Assembly: GCF_963678635.1 (NCBI RefSeq)
Contig: NC_087065.1
Span: forward strand, 47,434,381 to 47,498,380
DNA from: Symsagittifera roscoffensis
Taxonomy: Eukaryota; Xenacoelomorpha; Acoela; Convolutidae
Reading direction: 5' to 3'
DNA: 64,000 nt
In this document: positions 10,741 to 22,801 of the stretch, piece by piece
Numbering within the stretch: the first letter of the stretch is position 1
Layout: each line of letters opens with the position of its first letter
The notes under the pieces: model-generated
Told to the model about the DNA's origin: nothing
Databases searched by the model: none
The model's input: the letters and a program-made list of their open reading frames with translations, nothing else
Position numbers and translations under genes: made by a program

Positions 10741-11595
10741 CTGAATTCGGCCATATTTCTCAACCGCCTATGGCTGAATGAACTCTTTGATCAACGGTAG
10801 TGTAAATCAGCACAAACATAAGTATCATTAACACTGGCACGATTCTTTTCCTGAGTGTTGTCGCCATCTTAGATCAAGCAGATGATACCTAAGCATAACA
10901 TATTCTCCAGGTAAATAAGAACTGATCAGACTTATTGATGTTAAGACTTCATAATAGGTATTAAATGCTACTTGTGAGGGTCAAAAACGGTTCTCCGGAA
11001 ATAAATGAACAGCTTTGTATGTTCGTTTTTTCCTGTGTAGATAAAGATTGTTAACTAGGTCTTTTCATAAGAACACTCAAATTGGAGAACATTTTCTTGA
11101 ATTCCATTCATGTGTTCTACAGGCCATCTGCAAAAGCGAAACTTTTACCAAAAACTTTATGCATCTAAGATGGGATCTCTATGGCATCTCAAATGTTCGT
11201 TAAAACGTTTTTAATACCAAAAACTGAATTTTGCAAATACATGTATTAAAATAATTGAAATACTGCTCATTAGGGGTAAACCCTAAGAAATACGACTGTC
11301 AGTTATTTTCTTAAAAATAATTGTTTAACAGAAAAAACAAAATTAAAAAATATTTTGAAAATGTTCCTCCACTCGAAATGTGAAGTAAACAAGACTACTC
11401 GTATAAGGGCGAAGCGCTGAATGTTCCGACTGCCTTTTAGGGACTATGGAGCTTGTAATAACATGAAAAAATTAAATGTAATAAAATAAAAGAAATTGTG
11501 TTTTTTTAAAAAATTTTGAGAGATTTTTAACAGCAGCACTCTTGAAAAGCTTTTATCTAGTCGGCAGCAGATTTCAGGGGGAATATCCCTCCAGA
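10740..11595. other. AT-rich DNA without recognised gene
   Basis: No coding signature. Near its end (11387-11449) is a 60-base segment containing AAGGGCGAAGCGCTGAATGT, which is the inverse of a segment at 3655-3713 and related to one at 21623-21685, a small dispersed repeat family. The same stretch recurs at 19580-20435. Confidence 0.6.
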
Positions 11596-12389
11596 TATAT
11601 AGTTATATAGTTATTTTTTGAAATACGTTTATTATTCCCGTTCCTATTTCAAAAGAGAGTAATTTTGCTTACAGGTACGTTTTTAATTCTCTGACATTTG
11701 AAAAAAAAAACGGTATATTTATGCGTGGAGAGGTTTTTTTATTCAGTCAGTTTTCGCCGATTGAAGCAATAGTTTTAACAAAAAGTTTTCATACCTCAAT
11801 GAAGTTTTCGAACTTTTTAGTTCAAAAAAAAAGATATTTGATCTCCATTTTTTATGTATGTTCCTTGGAGTTTTAGAACGGCCAGTTTGACCATGTTCTG
11901 GACTAAATTATGCGCGTTTTGAAGAATTTGTTAATAATGCTGAGAGCGTAACGCAAGTACTTATAAGTGGCGAATTATCCCGCAAAACAAAACTGTTGCA
12001 CTTTGATTTGAGACTAGCTAATTGGTCGTAATAATTTGGTACAGCTCAAATTTGATCTTTGATATTGTCTAGAATTTACAGATTTTTAATAGTTTTTTTT
12101 TCCATAAAAACTAGTCGATATGGGTTAAGGGGCAGTCGGAACAATCAGGGCTTCGCCCTCATATGCGAGCAGTCTTGTTTGCTTAACAATTGAAGCAGTC
12201 CTTTTTCAGCCTGTACGAATAAATTCATTATTTCTGGCGAGCAATACTTGACTTCCAATCTAAACATCTGACAAGAAATTTTTTTGAATAATTAAAAAAG
12301 CAGGGATTTTCTTGGAATTCTTTGTTTCTGGTGTTAATTCTGATCAGAAATTATCTAAACCTAATGCATTTTGTTGCAAAAGTTTCTCA

Positions 12390-12460
12390 TGGTGGAGCTA
12401 GAGCCCACGATCTCCCGGTAGCTATATAATCGTTTGCATTCTCCGATAGGCCCCCAAATT
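12390..12460 (-). repeat. tRNA-derived SINE-like head, copy in duplication 2
   Basis: Identical to the element at 3915-3985, carried along by the tandem duplication. The same B-box-like GTGGGCTCTAGCTCCAC is present. Confidence 0.4.
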
Positions 12461-12979
12461 TCAAATTTTAGTTTTTTAAGTTGTATTAGGTGTGATTATG
12501 GCTAAATGCGTGATTTTACGAAGTAAGCTAAGAAAAAATCTGTTCACACTAATTAATTTGTTCACCATGCAAATTTTCATTACATTATGACAACGTTAAA
12601 ATAGTTTTTCAAAATTGAAATTCAAATATGGGGGGAGTGGAAAAAAGCCCAATCTGTTGCAAAGTAACACTCGTTATAACTTACATGTATTGCTATGACT
12701 TTTGTGTCTTCTCAAAACATGTATAATAAATGTTTATCTCCTTGCGGTTGAGCCTGTGAACTGATTTTAGATTATTTTCTCTTGAAACTATATATAAACT
12801 GTTATATTTCTAGTTAGATGAGAACTAAATAGTTTTTAGAAACACAGACAGTTAGATTCGATTTTCTATATACAATTTATATCCAGATTAGAAGCCTATG
12901 TTGGGCACGGGAGGGCAGAAATATCTCTAGGTACTATAGGGGGAGGGGAGATTGTTACACAAATCTTTATTGAACTTAC

Positions 12980-13231
12980 GTAATTATTCTTTCGTTTGAC
13001 TGTTGTCAGAATCAGTTTACCAATTTTTTCAAGGTTTACGTAACTGTCCTCGTCAGCTTTCAGAACATACTTGGCATGAGGGCATTTCTGGTTTACCCAA
13101 ATATAGGCCATCATTAGTTGAACTGTAAGAAGTCTATAGTCCTGCTTCAAGTTCACGATTAAAACATCCTTTCTGACGTTGGCCTCTCCGAATAACCGGC
13201 TTTGAACTTCCTCAGATATCGGCGTATTCAC
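12980..13231 (-). CDS. GT31 exon with DxD motif, copy 2
   Basis: Same 84-codon exon as at 4505-4756, with the same splice sites (TTATAG| and |GTAAGT), the same ADEDSY motif and no change seen in the reading frame. Transcription would run leftward toward the first copy of the unit. As in copy 1, no C-terminal exon follows. Confidence 0.85.
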
Positions 13232-13310
13232 CTATAAGAGTGTACATCTACGCTTACAACAAACGGCAATGGTAGTGATATGTTTTTAAAGATGTAGTCA
13301 AGAGCGTATC

Positions 13311-13437
13311 GGGGGGGGGGGGGGAGTAAGATGACCAGTTTAACCCCCTCCCCCGGTTTATTTACCCCCACCCCGTTCGGTTTATTTACTCCCCCCGCCA
13401 GGTTTATTTACCGCCCCCCCCCCCCCCCCCCCCCCGG
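13311..13437. repeat. poly-G and poly-C tracts, expanded copy
   Basis: Copy 2 of the tract at 4834-4952, with 14 G and about 23 C in the final run. Homopolymer length is the main small difference between the two tandem copies and could also be sequencing noise. Confidence 0.8.
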
Positions 13438-13569
13438 TAAAAAGCTTGAGGGGGCGAGGGGACGAAGTTGAGACATGGCATTTAGTAAAAGACAGGACAT
13501 AAAATCTGCAAAATTCTCGCAAAATTTGCAAAGTTTTGCAAAAATAATCGAATTTAGTTCTAAAAATGA

Positions 13570-13840
13570 AATGGATTATAATCACTTATAATGGATTATA
13601 ATGGATTTTCATTTCAAAATAATCGATTATAATGGATTATCTTGGTAAAAATAATCGATTTCAGTGACAAAAATAATGGATTATAATCGATTATAATGGA
13701 TTATAATGGATTATATTTGTTCAAAAACAATCGATTATAATGGCTTTATAATCGATTTCGTGGTCTGAATTTTACATCCCTAATGGATTATAATCGATTA
13801 TTTTTGTCTCGGGAATCCATTATAATCGATTAGAATCCAT
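13570..13840. repeat. ATAATCGATT / ATAATGGATT simple repeat region, copy 2
   Basis: Same array as at 5085-5350. One base change restores the ATAATCGATTAT palindrome at about 13790 where copy 1 has ATAATCAATTAT. Confidence 0.85.
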
Positions 13841-13857
13841 GGGCACTCGGTGTGGGG

Positions 13858-14480
13858 AGGGGGGAGCGACCACTTTTCCCTCAATTCTGGTTGCCAAAAT
13901 TTTCTGCGCGCAGACAAAATTAAAAATAAAACAAAACAGGCCAAAAAAAACGGCGTTTTTGGCACTTTTTGGAAAATTTTGATAAAAATGCGTTTTTTCG
14001 GCGCGCGCTCCCCCCTCAAACTTAGTTATATTTGCGCCAAAAGCGCCCATAGACAAATTTTGAGTTTGGTCAGGCAAAACGGATATCGTAAAATTATACC
14101 AAAGGGGGATTATTATACCAAATTATATCAATTTTACGATATCCGTTTTGCCTGACCAAACTCAAAATTTTTCTATGGGCGCTTTTGGCGCAAATATAAC
14201 TAAGTTTGAGGGGGGAGCGCGCGCCGAAAAAACGCATTTTTATCAAAATTTTCCAAAAAGTGCCAAAAACGCCGTTTTTTTTGGCCTGTTTTGTTTTATT
14301 TTTAATTTTGTCTGCGCGCAGAAAATTTTTGACAAAATAGGAACACTTAGAGTATTTTCGGAGAACTCCGAAAATTAAAATGGTCGACCTAAAAAAAAGG
14401 TCCGCAAAATTTTCAAAATTTTTCGAAAAACTGCCGTCCCCCCAAGAAAAATTTCTGCGCACGCCACTGAGTTTTGCACT
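13858..14480. mobile_element. Foldback element with approximately 200-bp palindrome, copy 2
   Basis: Left arm 13894-14094 and right arm 14131-14331 are almost perfect reverse complements (one clear difference is ACAAATTT against AATTTTTC near the inner end), with a loop of about 36 bases. The flanks carry a GGGGGGAGCG direct repeat at about 13859-13868 and 14210-14219. Copy 1 keeps a single GGGGGGAGCG and lacks exactly the 351 bases between them. The right part ends at TGCGCACGCCACTGA as in copy 1. Open frames in both directions through the arms mirror each other and are not genes. Confidence 0.75.
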
Positions 14481-14533
14481 TCTGATTAAGCTAAAATTTT
14501 CCATATTTTCAAACTTTAACTTTATGATTAATC

Positions 14534-14635
14534 AGGGGCGGATCTAGGATTTTCTCGAGGGGGGCGGATTTTGAAAAAAAAATTCGAAAATTTTGTCGAC
14601 CTTTTTTTTAGGCCGACCGAATTGATTTTGAGCTC
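14534..14635. mobile_element. MITE end fragment, copy 2
   Basis: Identical to 5694-5795, carried by the tandem duplication. Confidence 0.5.
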
Positions 14636-14948
14636 TCCCTAAGCATGGTTTGGTCCCTTTTTCAGATTAATTGAATGAGACTTAAGAACTTTGCAATTGA
14701 TGTGGTGAGTCACAAATTTGATTGCCCAAAACTAATACTTCTTCAAAGTTACTTTTTTCTACTACGCTAATAGGGCTCTATTGAACAAGTAACCCTAAAG
14801 ATGACCCTAGAGTTTTTGGTACTAAATTATCTAGTTTCAGGGTGCAACAAGCGAAAAAAAACTGGTCAAATTCTTTTCAAAAACTGAAATTAAACGTTTT
14901 TTTTTTTTCAAAACACTACAACCATAGAAACTGAAGTCATGAACTCAC

Positions 14949-15164
14949 AACAAAAAGGGCTACATAATGCATGAGTAGATAGTCATACGACTCAGTTTTC
15001 GTCCATGTTTCTCGAATCAGATGCCGTGTCTCGAATGACTCTGGGCGACTCGGAATAACAATTACAACCATGTCTTTTCTTAGCTCTGGAAAATCACAGA
15101 TTGTCAACTTTTCGAAATTGAATAGCTTTTCTGAATTAATATCATTAAAGGCTCCTCGAATAAC
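14949..15164 (-). CDS. GT31 exon with RHLIRETW motif, copy 2
   Basis: Same 72-codon exon as at 6110-6325, bounded by TTTTAG| and |GTGAGT on the minus strand. In this copy the intron to the DxD exon is 1717 bp, longer than in copy 1 because it keeps the 351-bp palindrome block and a longer poly-C tract. Confidence 0.85.
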
Positions 15165-15638
15165 CTAAAAATTTATATCACTTACATAGTTACTAGTGCA
15201 ACTGAAAGCTGCTTTATCTTCTTTCGCAACCGAAAAAAAATTACTCGAAACTTTACCTAAAATAGACAAAATAATTTTTTTTACTATGTATTCGATAATG
15301 TTAGATCAATGCCTTAAGGAGAAGAAGGTGCCAAAAAACTCATTTTTGGCTTAATAATTCCAGAAAGTTCCAAAACAAAGTTTTTGTGCATTTTGACAAA
15401 ATTTGCGGCGGCGCAGAAGTTTTCACCAAAAGTATCTAAAAATCAATCTGATCAAATTAAAGAAAGCTGATAAAAAGTTAGAGAACCGCCCTTTCCGTTT
15501 TTGAAAATTCTGGTGATCACCTGGAGAAAAATGTAGCAAAATTTGTCGATATCGAGATCTCTTGTGCAGCATTTAAGTCAAACTTTATATAGCTTACGAG
15601 TCCAAACAAAAAGGTTATCTTGGATCTTTCGATGAGCC

Positions 15639-15824
15639 TCAATTGAATTTGATCCATGTTCCTTTCATATGAAATGATGGCGTATCATTCGTGTCGAATC
15701 GAAATAAATGCCTAGACTTCGTTGAAACCATTTTTATTGCCTTCGTCTTTGAGCTGGTGTAATTCCATACGACCTCTGAATTTACATTTTTTGACAGATA
15801 TCTCGCAGGTATGGCGTTGATCAC
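15639..15824 (-). CDS. Probable 5' exon of GT31 gene, copy 2 (joining unresolved)
   Basis: Identical to the frame at 6800-6985, including the terminal TGA that lacks a preceding in-frame donor. The LFRFDTNDTPS string aligns with the plus-strand paralogue stem region. The shared stop shows that any break predates the tandem duplication. Confidence 0.5.
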   Translation of the reverse strand: MINAIPARYLSKNVNSEVVWNYTSSKTKAIKMVSTKSRHLFRFDTNDTPSFHMKGTWIKFN

Positions 15825-18800
15825 TTATTAGAAATGTGGCCTGTCCAAGATTCTATTTTTCTAGTACACACTTGAGTTCTCGTTTCGAGGAAGTTGTATT
15901 TAATAGGCATAGTGTAGTATTGCAAACAATACTACACCAACTTATGGTTTAGCTTAGTTTTCTAACATTTAAACACTTCTCCGATTTGAATAAATCTTTC
16001 GAGATTGGACTCATTTGTTCTGCTGCTTTTAGCCTGGATATTGAAAACAAGTATGACGCCAGTTAGGCGGACTGGTTTACTGTCTTGCTTTAAAAAGCAG
16101 ATAGCGCGGCGACAAAGCTTCCAGTCCTTTTGCGATCCTAACAAAAAAAAACTCGAGTTTTTATTTAAGTAAGGCAGGTGCAACACTAATAAATTGCCCT
16201 AGTCTGTTAAATGATTGATTTTTTATACTAAAAAAATCAATAAGTTGCAAATGTAAATTTCATCAAGAGTATGTAGAAAAAGGGGAAAATGAAATTGAAA
16301 GCCTAGACTGCAGGTGCAGATTTGTCTCAGCCAAAGAGCTGAGAAACAAATCAACCTGAATCTTCAGAACTATTATTTTCCTCACTCGCTCAGTTGAGTA
16401 GAATTGTTTACCTTTTTTTATTTATCCCTAAGTTTCTTATTAATAAAAAATACTCTTGAAAAATGTAACACTCCAGAATTGACGGAGGTAAGATTCTAAT
16501 TTTTTCCTCTGACTTAAACTAATGTAACTTAACCTAAAAATTCCAAACCTATTTTGGTATCTAAGACAGTTGTTCATCCATCTATAACTCATTTATACTT
16601 ATTTAATCAACCCTTTTAGTTTATCTGTGATATAACCTAACCGAGACTTTCAAGTTTATTTTTTAATTAAAACAAAGGAATCAAACAACCGACCCCAACG
16701 ATTCTTTCAATCAAACTATTTTCTCTCTGCCCTCAAAAAACTCCTGCAAATTGAAGGAAAGAACTACAAAGGAGTATCTCATAAAATCAGGAGAGACGTC
16801 TTTGCTCGTTCCATTTAGTGGAATAACATCGTTCCCGGAACACGACCACGAGGAGGAGGTGGACAAGCTAGCAAAGGCATTAGAGTGAATGCGGCTAAAG
16901 ACCAAACAAAAACGGAGGGCAAAAAAAGTTAAAAAAGCAAATTGAGGCAGCTGGAAAGATAAGAAGATACTAAGGGACTAAAATGTGGTTTTAGAGAAGA
17001 AACTCGAAAACATTGCCTAAATAACATCTTAAACGTTATCAACTTTGTTATTTCTTAAGCTCATTTTAATTTTTAACCTGTTGATTTATAATTATATTCA
17101 AGCTTTAAGCAATGCCCATCTTAGGGATTGCAATCACAACTGTTCATCTAAAAAAAGGTTGAGTTGTAGTATTGGAAATGCTACACAAATATAAAAGGCT
17201 ACTGTTTTAACTGTTTAAATAAGATCCGAGTGGATTCTTTTGTATTCTAAATTTGTTCACACCTCAAGATAAGAATGCCTTTTTTAACTTAACATTCGAT
17301 TCAGATTTCAACTGAACAACTTAAATTACAACTTTAAAAGTCAAAACCAATTATCTTACTTTTCAAATTCTGAACGGATTTTTTTTCTATCTCTTTTATT
17401 AACCTTGGAAAAAGGCAAAAGTTTTTAGGAAAGGTTAACAGATGATCGAGGAAACTGAGTGCTTATCCGCGACGCCAGTCAGGCGGAGTCGGAGTGTCTT
17501 TATTGTTTTGACTTTGAAAATAGATAAATCCCCCGATGCTCTAAATTTTAAAGTAACTAAAGCAAGTGGAAATTTTGTGAGTTCCCCAGTTAAAATAAAT
17601 ATTGATTTTTAAAAATAAAAAATCAATAAAATGCAAATGTCAGTCTCCTGATCAAACGGAGGATAAAGATAAGTAGAGGACTGAAGTCTAATAGCAGGTG
17701 CAGGGAAAACCAAACTAAAATTGTTTCGGATGAGCCTGACTGCGTGTTTCAGTGACCTTAATTTCTTACGCTGAAAAGGCCGGCTAAAATACTCTCAATT
17801 CTATTTATTTTTTTTCTCATAAAAAATCTTAAATTCTCTTAAAATGAATTTTCATTTTAAATAGAGTCACTCGGAAAGTAAACAATTTTAAGTAAAGAAA
17901 ATTCTTAAGTCAAATTTAACGTACCGAGAGGAAAAAGTAAGTGCCACCACCCTAGCATCGGACAATACCCCAACTGACTAGTAGGATTATACAGTGTACC
18001 CTTTACGGCAAGAATTGCACATCAACTTCTCCGCACATTCTCTCCGCTACCTGTCAACGAATATTGTAAGAAACGAAAAAGCTATATGTTGATAAAGTAA
18101 CAGCCTCTCCCATTGGTAAAAGTTAACAAAAGATGAACAGTTGCGCAAAACATTTAACCTTTTCTATTTAATCGTCCTTTTTAACTTATCTGTTAATATA
18201 ATCATCATTTTAACTCTAAGATCAGATCGAACATGATCTATGATATAATTTCACTGAGACGTATAACTTTAGTCACCAATTGAAACAAAGGGATCTATCA
18301 ATCAAACCCAACATTTCTCTTAGTAAACTAACAACTTTCTTAACGTTTTGTGAATAATTGTTTCATCCTCGAGAAGGGGGGGAACTTTGTTTGGAAATAC
18401 TTTAATTTTTTTTTGTTTTTTGCACGCTTTTTTGTTTCTTGTCATTTTTTTGGCAAAAACTGATGTTCAATTTGCCTATTCAACTATGACATTAAGATCT
18501 ACTATTGCTTTCCTTTTGATCCTCTTACACACTACGCACACGAAACAACACTAAATTGAAGATTAAAAAAAGGTTGAAAAATTTTGAATTTTCTATGAGA
18601 CTATGGTCCGAACATTCCGTTTTACACTTGCACAGCAACCGGTTATCCTTTTTAGCCAATTACACTTACAAAAGCAAGTATCTTGTGGTCGACAACTAGA
18701 CTTTTTTCCCGTACACAATTTTTCTTACAAATCTTACTTGCCTTCCTTTCTTGCGTTTTAATTGAATCCTTAGAACTTGCAGATCCGTTCGAGCCCCTGC

Positions 18801-20438
18801 CGTACCTTGTTTTTTTTCGGCATGTATCCAATTGAAGTTTCTGCCTTATAAATTGAATTGTCGGGTTTTTTTGTCTGCTCAAGTTTTGTCGGCTTAGTTG
18901 CCACATCACGGGTTTTGCTTGTGCTGTAGGCAACTTTCATTTTTTATTGCAATTGCTAGTGTTGTTCAAGGTAGTTTTAGGGGACTTGAAATTTTTTTTT
19001 TCAATTTTTTTATAATTTTTTTCGGCTCAAGTTGTGTCTGCTCAAAGGCTGTTGGCTCAGTTGCGTTATCGCGGATTTTTTTCGTTGTGCAAGCAAACTT
19101 TATTGAATTTTTAAATGCAAGTCTTGTTCAATTTAATGTGGTTTCAGAGAGGGACTCTGAAAACGTTTGAATATTTTGAATTAAATTTTTTTTTTCGGAT
19201 CGACTTGTGGCTGCTATAATTACCGGCTTTGTTTTCTTTTCGTAAGTTTCGTTCAGTTGCTTATTTAATATTCACATATCTCGCATCTTTGCAGTAATTG
19301 AGCTTCTACCGAGACTTACAATATTTTGAATTTTGTTAGACCTAGTTTTTTTGAATATATATTTTTTTCGATTTATGTTTATATTTGTTTTGTACCGCAA
19401 TTGATGCAAAAGTTTAGTTCGCCTCTGTGTTGTTTTTACTTTTCATGGCCAGCCTTGAAATTTTTTATGACCAGTCTTGAAGAACGCAATTGCACCAAGC
19501 AAAGCGATGTAAAGGAGATAAAACGAAAAAAGAACAACTTCAGATTTTAGGCTCCTTTTGAGGAGTTTTCAACAAGAATTCTGAATTCGGCCATATTTCT
19601 CAACCGCCTATGGCTGAATGAACTCTTTGATCAACGGTAGTGTAAATCAGCACAAACATAAGTATCATTAACACTGGCACGATTCTTTTCCTGAGTGTTG
19701 TCGCCATCTTAGATCAAGCAGATGATACCTAAGTATAACATATTCTCCAGGTAAATAAGAACTGATCAGACTTATTGATGTTAAGACTTCATAATAGGTA
19801 TTAAATGCTACTTGTGAGGGTCAAAAACGGTTCTCCGGAAATAAATGAACAGCTTTGTATGTTCGTTTTTTCCTGTGTAGATAAAGATTGTTAACTAGGT
19901 CTTTTCATAAGAACACTCAAATTGGAGAACATTTTCTTGAATTCCATTCATGTGTTCTACAGGCCATCTGCAAAAGCGAAACTTTTACCAAAAACTTTAT
20001 GCATCTAAGATGGGATCTCTATGGCATCTCAAATGTTCGTTAAAACGTTTTTAATACCAAAAACTGAATTTTGCAAATACATGTATTAAAATAATTGAAA
20101 TACTGCTCATTAGTGGTAAACCCTAAGAAATACGACTGTCAGTTATTTTCTTAAAAATAATTGTTTAACAGAAAAAACAAAATTAAAAAATATTTTGAAA
20201 ATGTTCCTCCACTCGAAATGTGAAGTAAACAAGACTACTCGTATAAGGGCGAAGCGCTGAATGTTCCGACTGCCTTTTAGGGACTATGGAGCTTGTAATA
20301 ACATGAAAAAATTAAATGTAATAAAATAAAAGAAATTGTGTTTTTTTAAAAAATTTTGAGAGATTTTTAACAGCAGCACTCTTGAAAAGCTTTTATCTAG
20401 TCGGCAGCAGATTTCAGGGGGAATATCCCTCCAGATAT

Positions 20439-21622
20439 TCCGTTGTGTGGATAAGAACAAATCGCTTGCCTTCATGCAAACTGCAATTAGTTTTTTGTGG
20501 CTTACGCGATAGTCGAAGTCGAGCTATATTTAGCGTGTTAATTGCCCGAAATTGGTCAACATGGCAACTTTCAAAGCCCCTTTTGAGTTATAACCGAGGT
20601 GGTTAACTCATAGAGTAATTTCGGATAGGGTACACCGTCTGCTCGTCACGCTATCTTATTTTCGGCCGGATAGATTCGTGCAACTTCTTAGTCTAATACC
20701 GATCCTAATCTTACTCTTATACTATCTAGTCTCAGGGTGTTTAACTAGTCTCTGCTAGGCTCAATAGATCTAGGGTATACTGGTTTATTGCGGCTGCTGA
20801 AGTCTTCTTGGAGAGTCAACTAATTTCTAAGTTAAATTCAAATCTCTCTGGTGCTGAAATTACAAGTAATTCCAGCACTTACAAATAAGTGGGTTGTTAG
20901 TTAGATGGATCATGATTGCTTAATATTAAATACTTTACAGTGGTAAAATATCTAATTTATCCAATCATAAAATGTAGTTTAGATCAGGTTCCACTTAACT
21001 TTTACAAAAAAAAATTTCGCTGATGAAATGTGTTTTTAGTTATTTAGCTAGAGGCGCCAATCGTTTTTAAACGATTAAATTTTGTTCCTGGTGAACAACT
21101 TTCTTATCAGAACCACCAAATAGTTTTCGTAAAATTTTCTTTTTGTCAACTAACAGACATAACTTGAGCATATCCGTACTCGGAAAACCAGTTCTGCTAC
21201 AGACATGTGTTTTTATGTTGGCTGTAAATTAACAAAATCGAATGCATTTTTTCGTTACTTTTTCATAAATTTTCTATCTTTTCGGCAATTAAAGTTTCAT
21301 TTTATATTATATCTCCTTTTTGGCCTCATAATGCGAAAGGCAAAAAAAAATCCATTGCGCTGTGATTTTTAATGGGATAACTAAGTTTTTTCTTGAAACC
21401 AGCTATTGTTTGTTGGCTCAACGGCTTTCTGCTCAAGTACTCTAGGCGTCAGAGTACTTCCCTATTTTTGTCCCAATGCAAGTTTAACATTCAATTGTCT
21501 TACTGAACATTTGTTTCTCAACATTTGTTTCTCAAAAAAAAATTTCTTCTCAACTTTGCTGGCTGGTTTGCCAAGTTGTTTGTCTTCTTACGCAAGCAGT
21601 GCATAGCTCCAATCCTCCGCTG
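20439..21622. other. Unassigned AT-rich DNA right of the tandem duplication
   Basis: Single-copy sequence begins at 20439. Short open frames (for example 21406-21606) are hydrophobic chance frames without motifs. No RNA gene was seen. Confidence 0.55.
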
Positions 21623-22048
21623 TGTACACAAGACTATGTGTATAAAAAGCCCTGAATGTTTCGACTGCTCTTATTCCGTATCGAATAGTTTTTCAGAAAA
21701 AATAATAAAAACTAGAAATTTTGGACAAAATCAAAGATCAGATGTAAAAATTTGAGTCATGCTAATTTATCATGACCAATTTAAATTTTGAACGATTTTT
21801 TCGTGGGGCATAATTCGCCCAACACAAATAATTCGCGTTAGTTTTCAGATATATGGATAAAATCTACGAAGCGCGCATAAAGTAGTCCAGAGCCTGGCCA
21901 AATTGGCCTTTTTCAAACTCTCAAACTGAAGCCGGAGGTAACATATCTTGTTAACTTTGATTTTAGGGGTCAATTTCTTCAATGGTGCTTAAGATTTTTG
22001 GTTAAAAATTATTAGTTCGATCGCCGAAAATTGATTAAGTAAAAAATA
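21623..22048. repeat. Diverged inverted copy of the duplication unit's left end
   Basis: Collinear with the reverse complement of 3262-3713. Shared anchors in order: ACAAGACT, CTGAATGTTTCGACTGC, AATCAAAGATCA, a GATAATTCGCC / CATAATTCGCC block, AACGCGCATAATTTAGTCCAG versus GCGCGCATAAAGTAGTCCAG, and ATCGGCGAAAACTGA versus ATCGCCGAAAATTGA. Similarity is partial, so the event is much older than the tandem duplication. No coding content was recognised. Confidence 0.7.
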
Positions 22049-22801
22049 CAAGCAAGAAAAACTACACCAAATTTTCTGTTTTCTTCAAAAGTCGGAACAA
22101 AATGATTCGTCAAAAATGGCTATAATAGTTCGAACTTTGTTTGAAGAAACAAAATTCAGGCACAAATATTGCGTCTTTTTCTTCGAAGGTCAGAACGTTG
22201 AAAAGTGCTTATCTGCTATTAGTTAAAAGAACTAACGTTGCTTCTACAGTGCTCACTGGTTAATTTTAGCTAAGAAAAACAGTTTTTACCATGTTCTAAC
22301 TCCACGGTGAGTTCCCCGATAAGCAAAAAAAGAAAATGTTTAGGCAAGGTGGGAAGTTTTATCAAAAAATTGAATGATCCCATAAATTGGTGGAACATTT
22401 TAAGGAACAAAAGATTTTAACTTACTGTAGATGGTTTAACTGAACTAGCTATTTTTTATAAAACGGAGCTGATATTTTTGTTGAAAGAATTTTCCAGATC
22501 TTTCCGGGTCCCAATATTCCTTTTTCGCTTTTCCAGTAAGTATTCTGAAGAAATGGAAAAAGTAAAAAAAAAACGAGTCCAGGAAATTGTTCACAAAAAA
22601 CTACTGAGTTATAAACTACTTTTGTAAACTGGCAATTTCTGACCCCGAATGAGCTAGTAAGTCCTTGGAACTAGCGTTTTAAACTTTCATAGAGAAAAGT
22701 GCAGATCATTTACTCTCGGCCTTTATAACGTTTATGTTTTAAACTCTTAGTTATGTTGTCAAAAATTGTCCTTGAGAATAGCTTTTTTAGTTACGGCCAT
22801 T

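Larger units (their letters stand above)
3122..11598. repeat. Large tandem duplication, copy 1 (about 8.5 kb)
   Basis: Copy 1 runs from TATATAGTTATATAG to CCAGATAT. Positions here match copy 2 at a constant offset of 8474-8475 up to the poly-C tract, 8487 up to 5380 and 8838-8840 after that. The steps are a longer G/C homopolymer, a 351-bp block and single-base homopolymer changes. Substitutions are rare (for example 5308, 7644, 8456, 9214, 9828, 10566). The left and right junctions share ATAT microhomology. The unit carries one set of GT31 exons on the minus strand. Short inverted repeats (3655-3713 and 11387-11449) lie near the two ends of the unit. Confidence 0.95.
11596..20438. repeat. 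Large tandem duplication, copy 2 (about 8.8 kb)
   Basis: Head-to-tail second copy, starting at the same TATATAGTTATATAG string and ending at the same CCAGATAT, after which unique sequence (TCCGTTGTGTGG) begins. It is longer than copy 1 because it keeps a 351-bp palindrome-forming block (about 13868-14218) and a longer poly-C run (13413-13435). All GT31 exons of copy 1 are repeated here without a break. The near-identity implies a very young event, or an assembly that placed two haplotypes in series. Confidence 0.95.

Noticed and set aside
13798-14504. Overlapping frames of 73-136 codons on both strands that mirror one another
   Set aside because: They run through the two arms of a palindrome and therefore translate the same repeat twice. 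No protein family signature.
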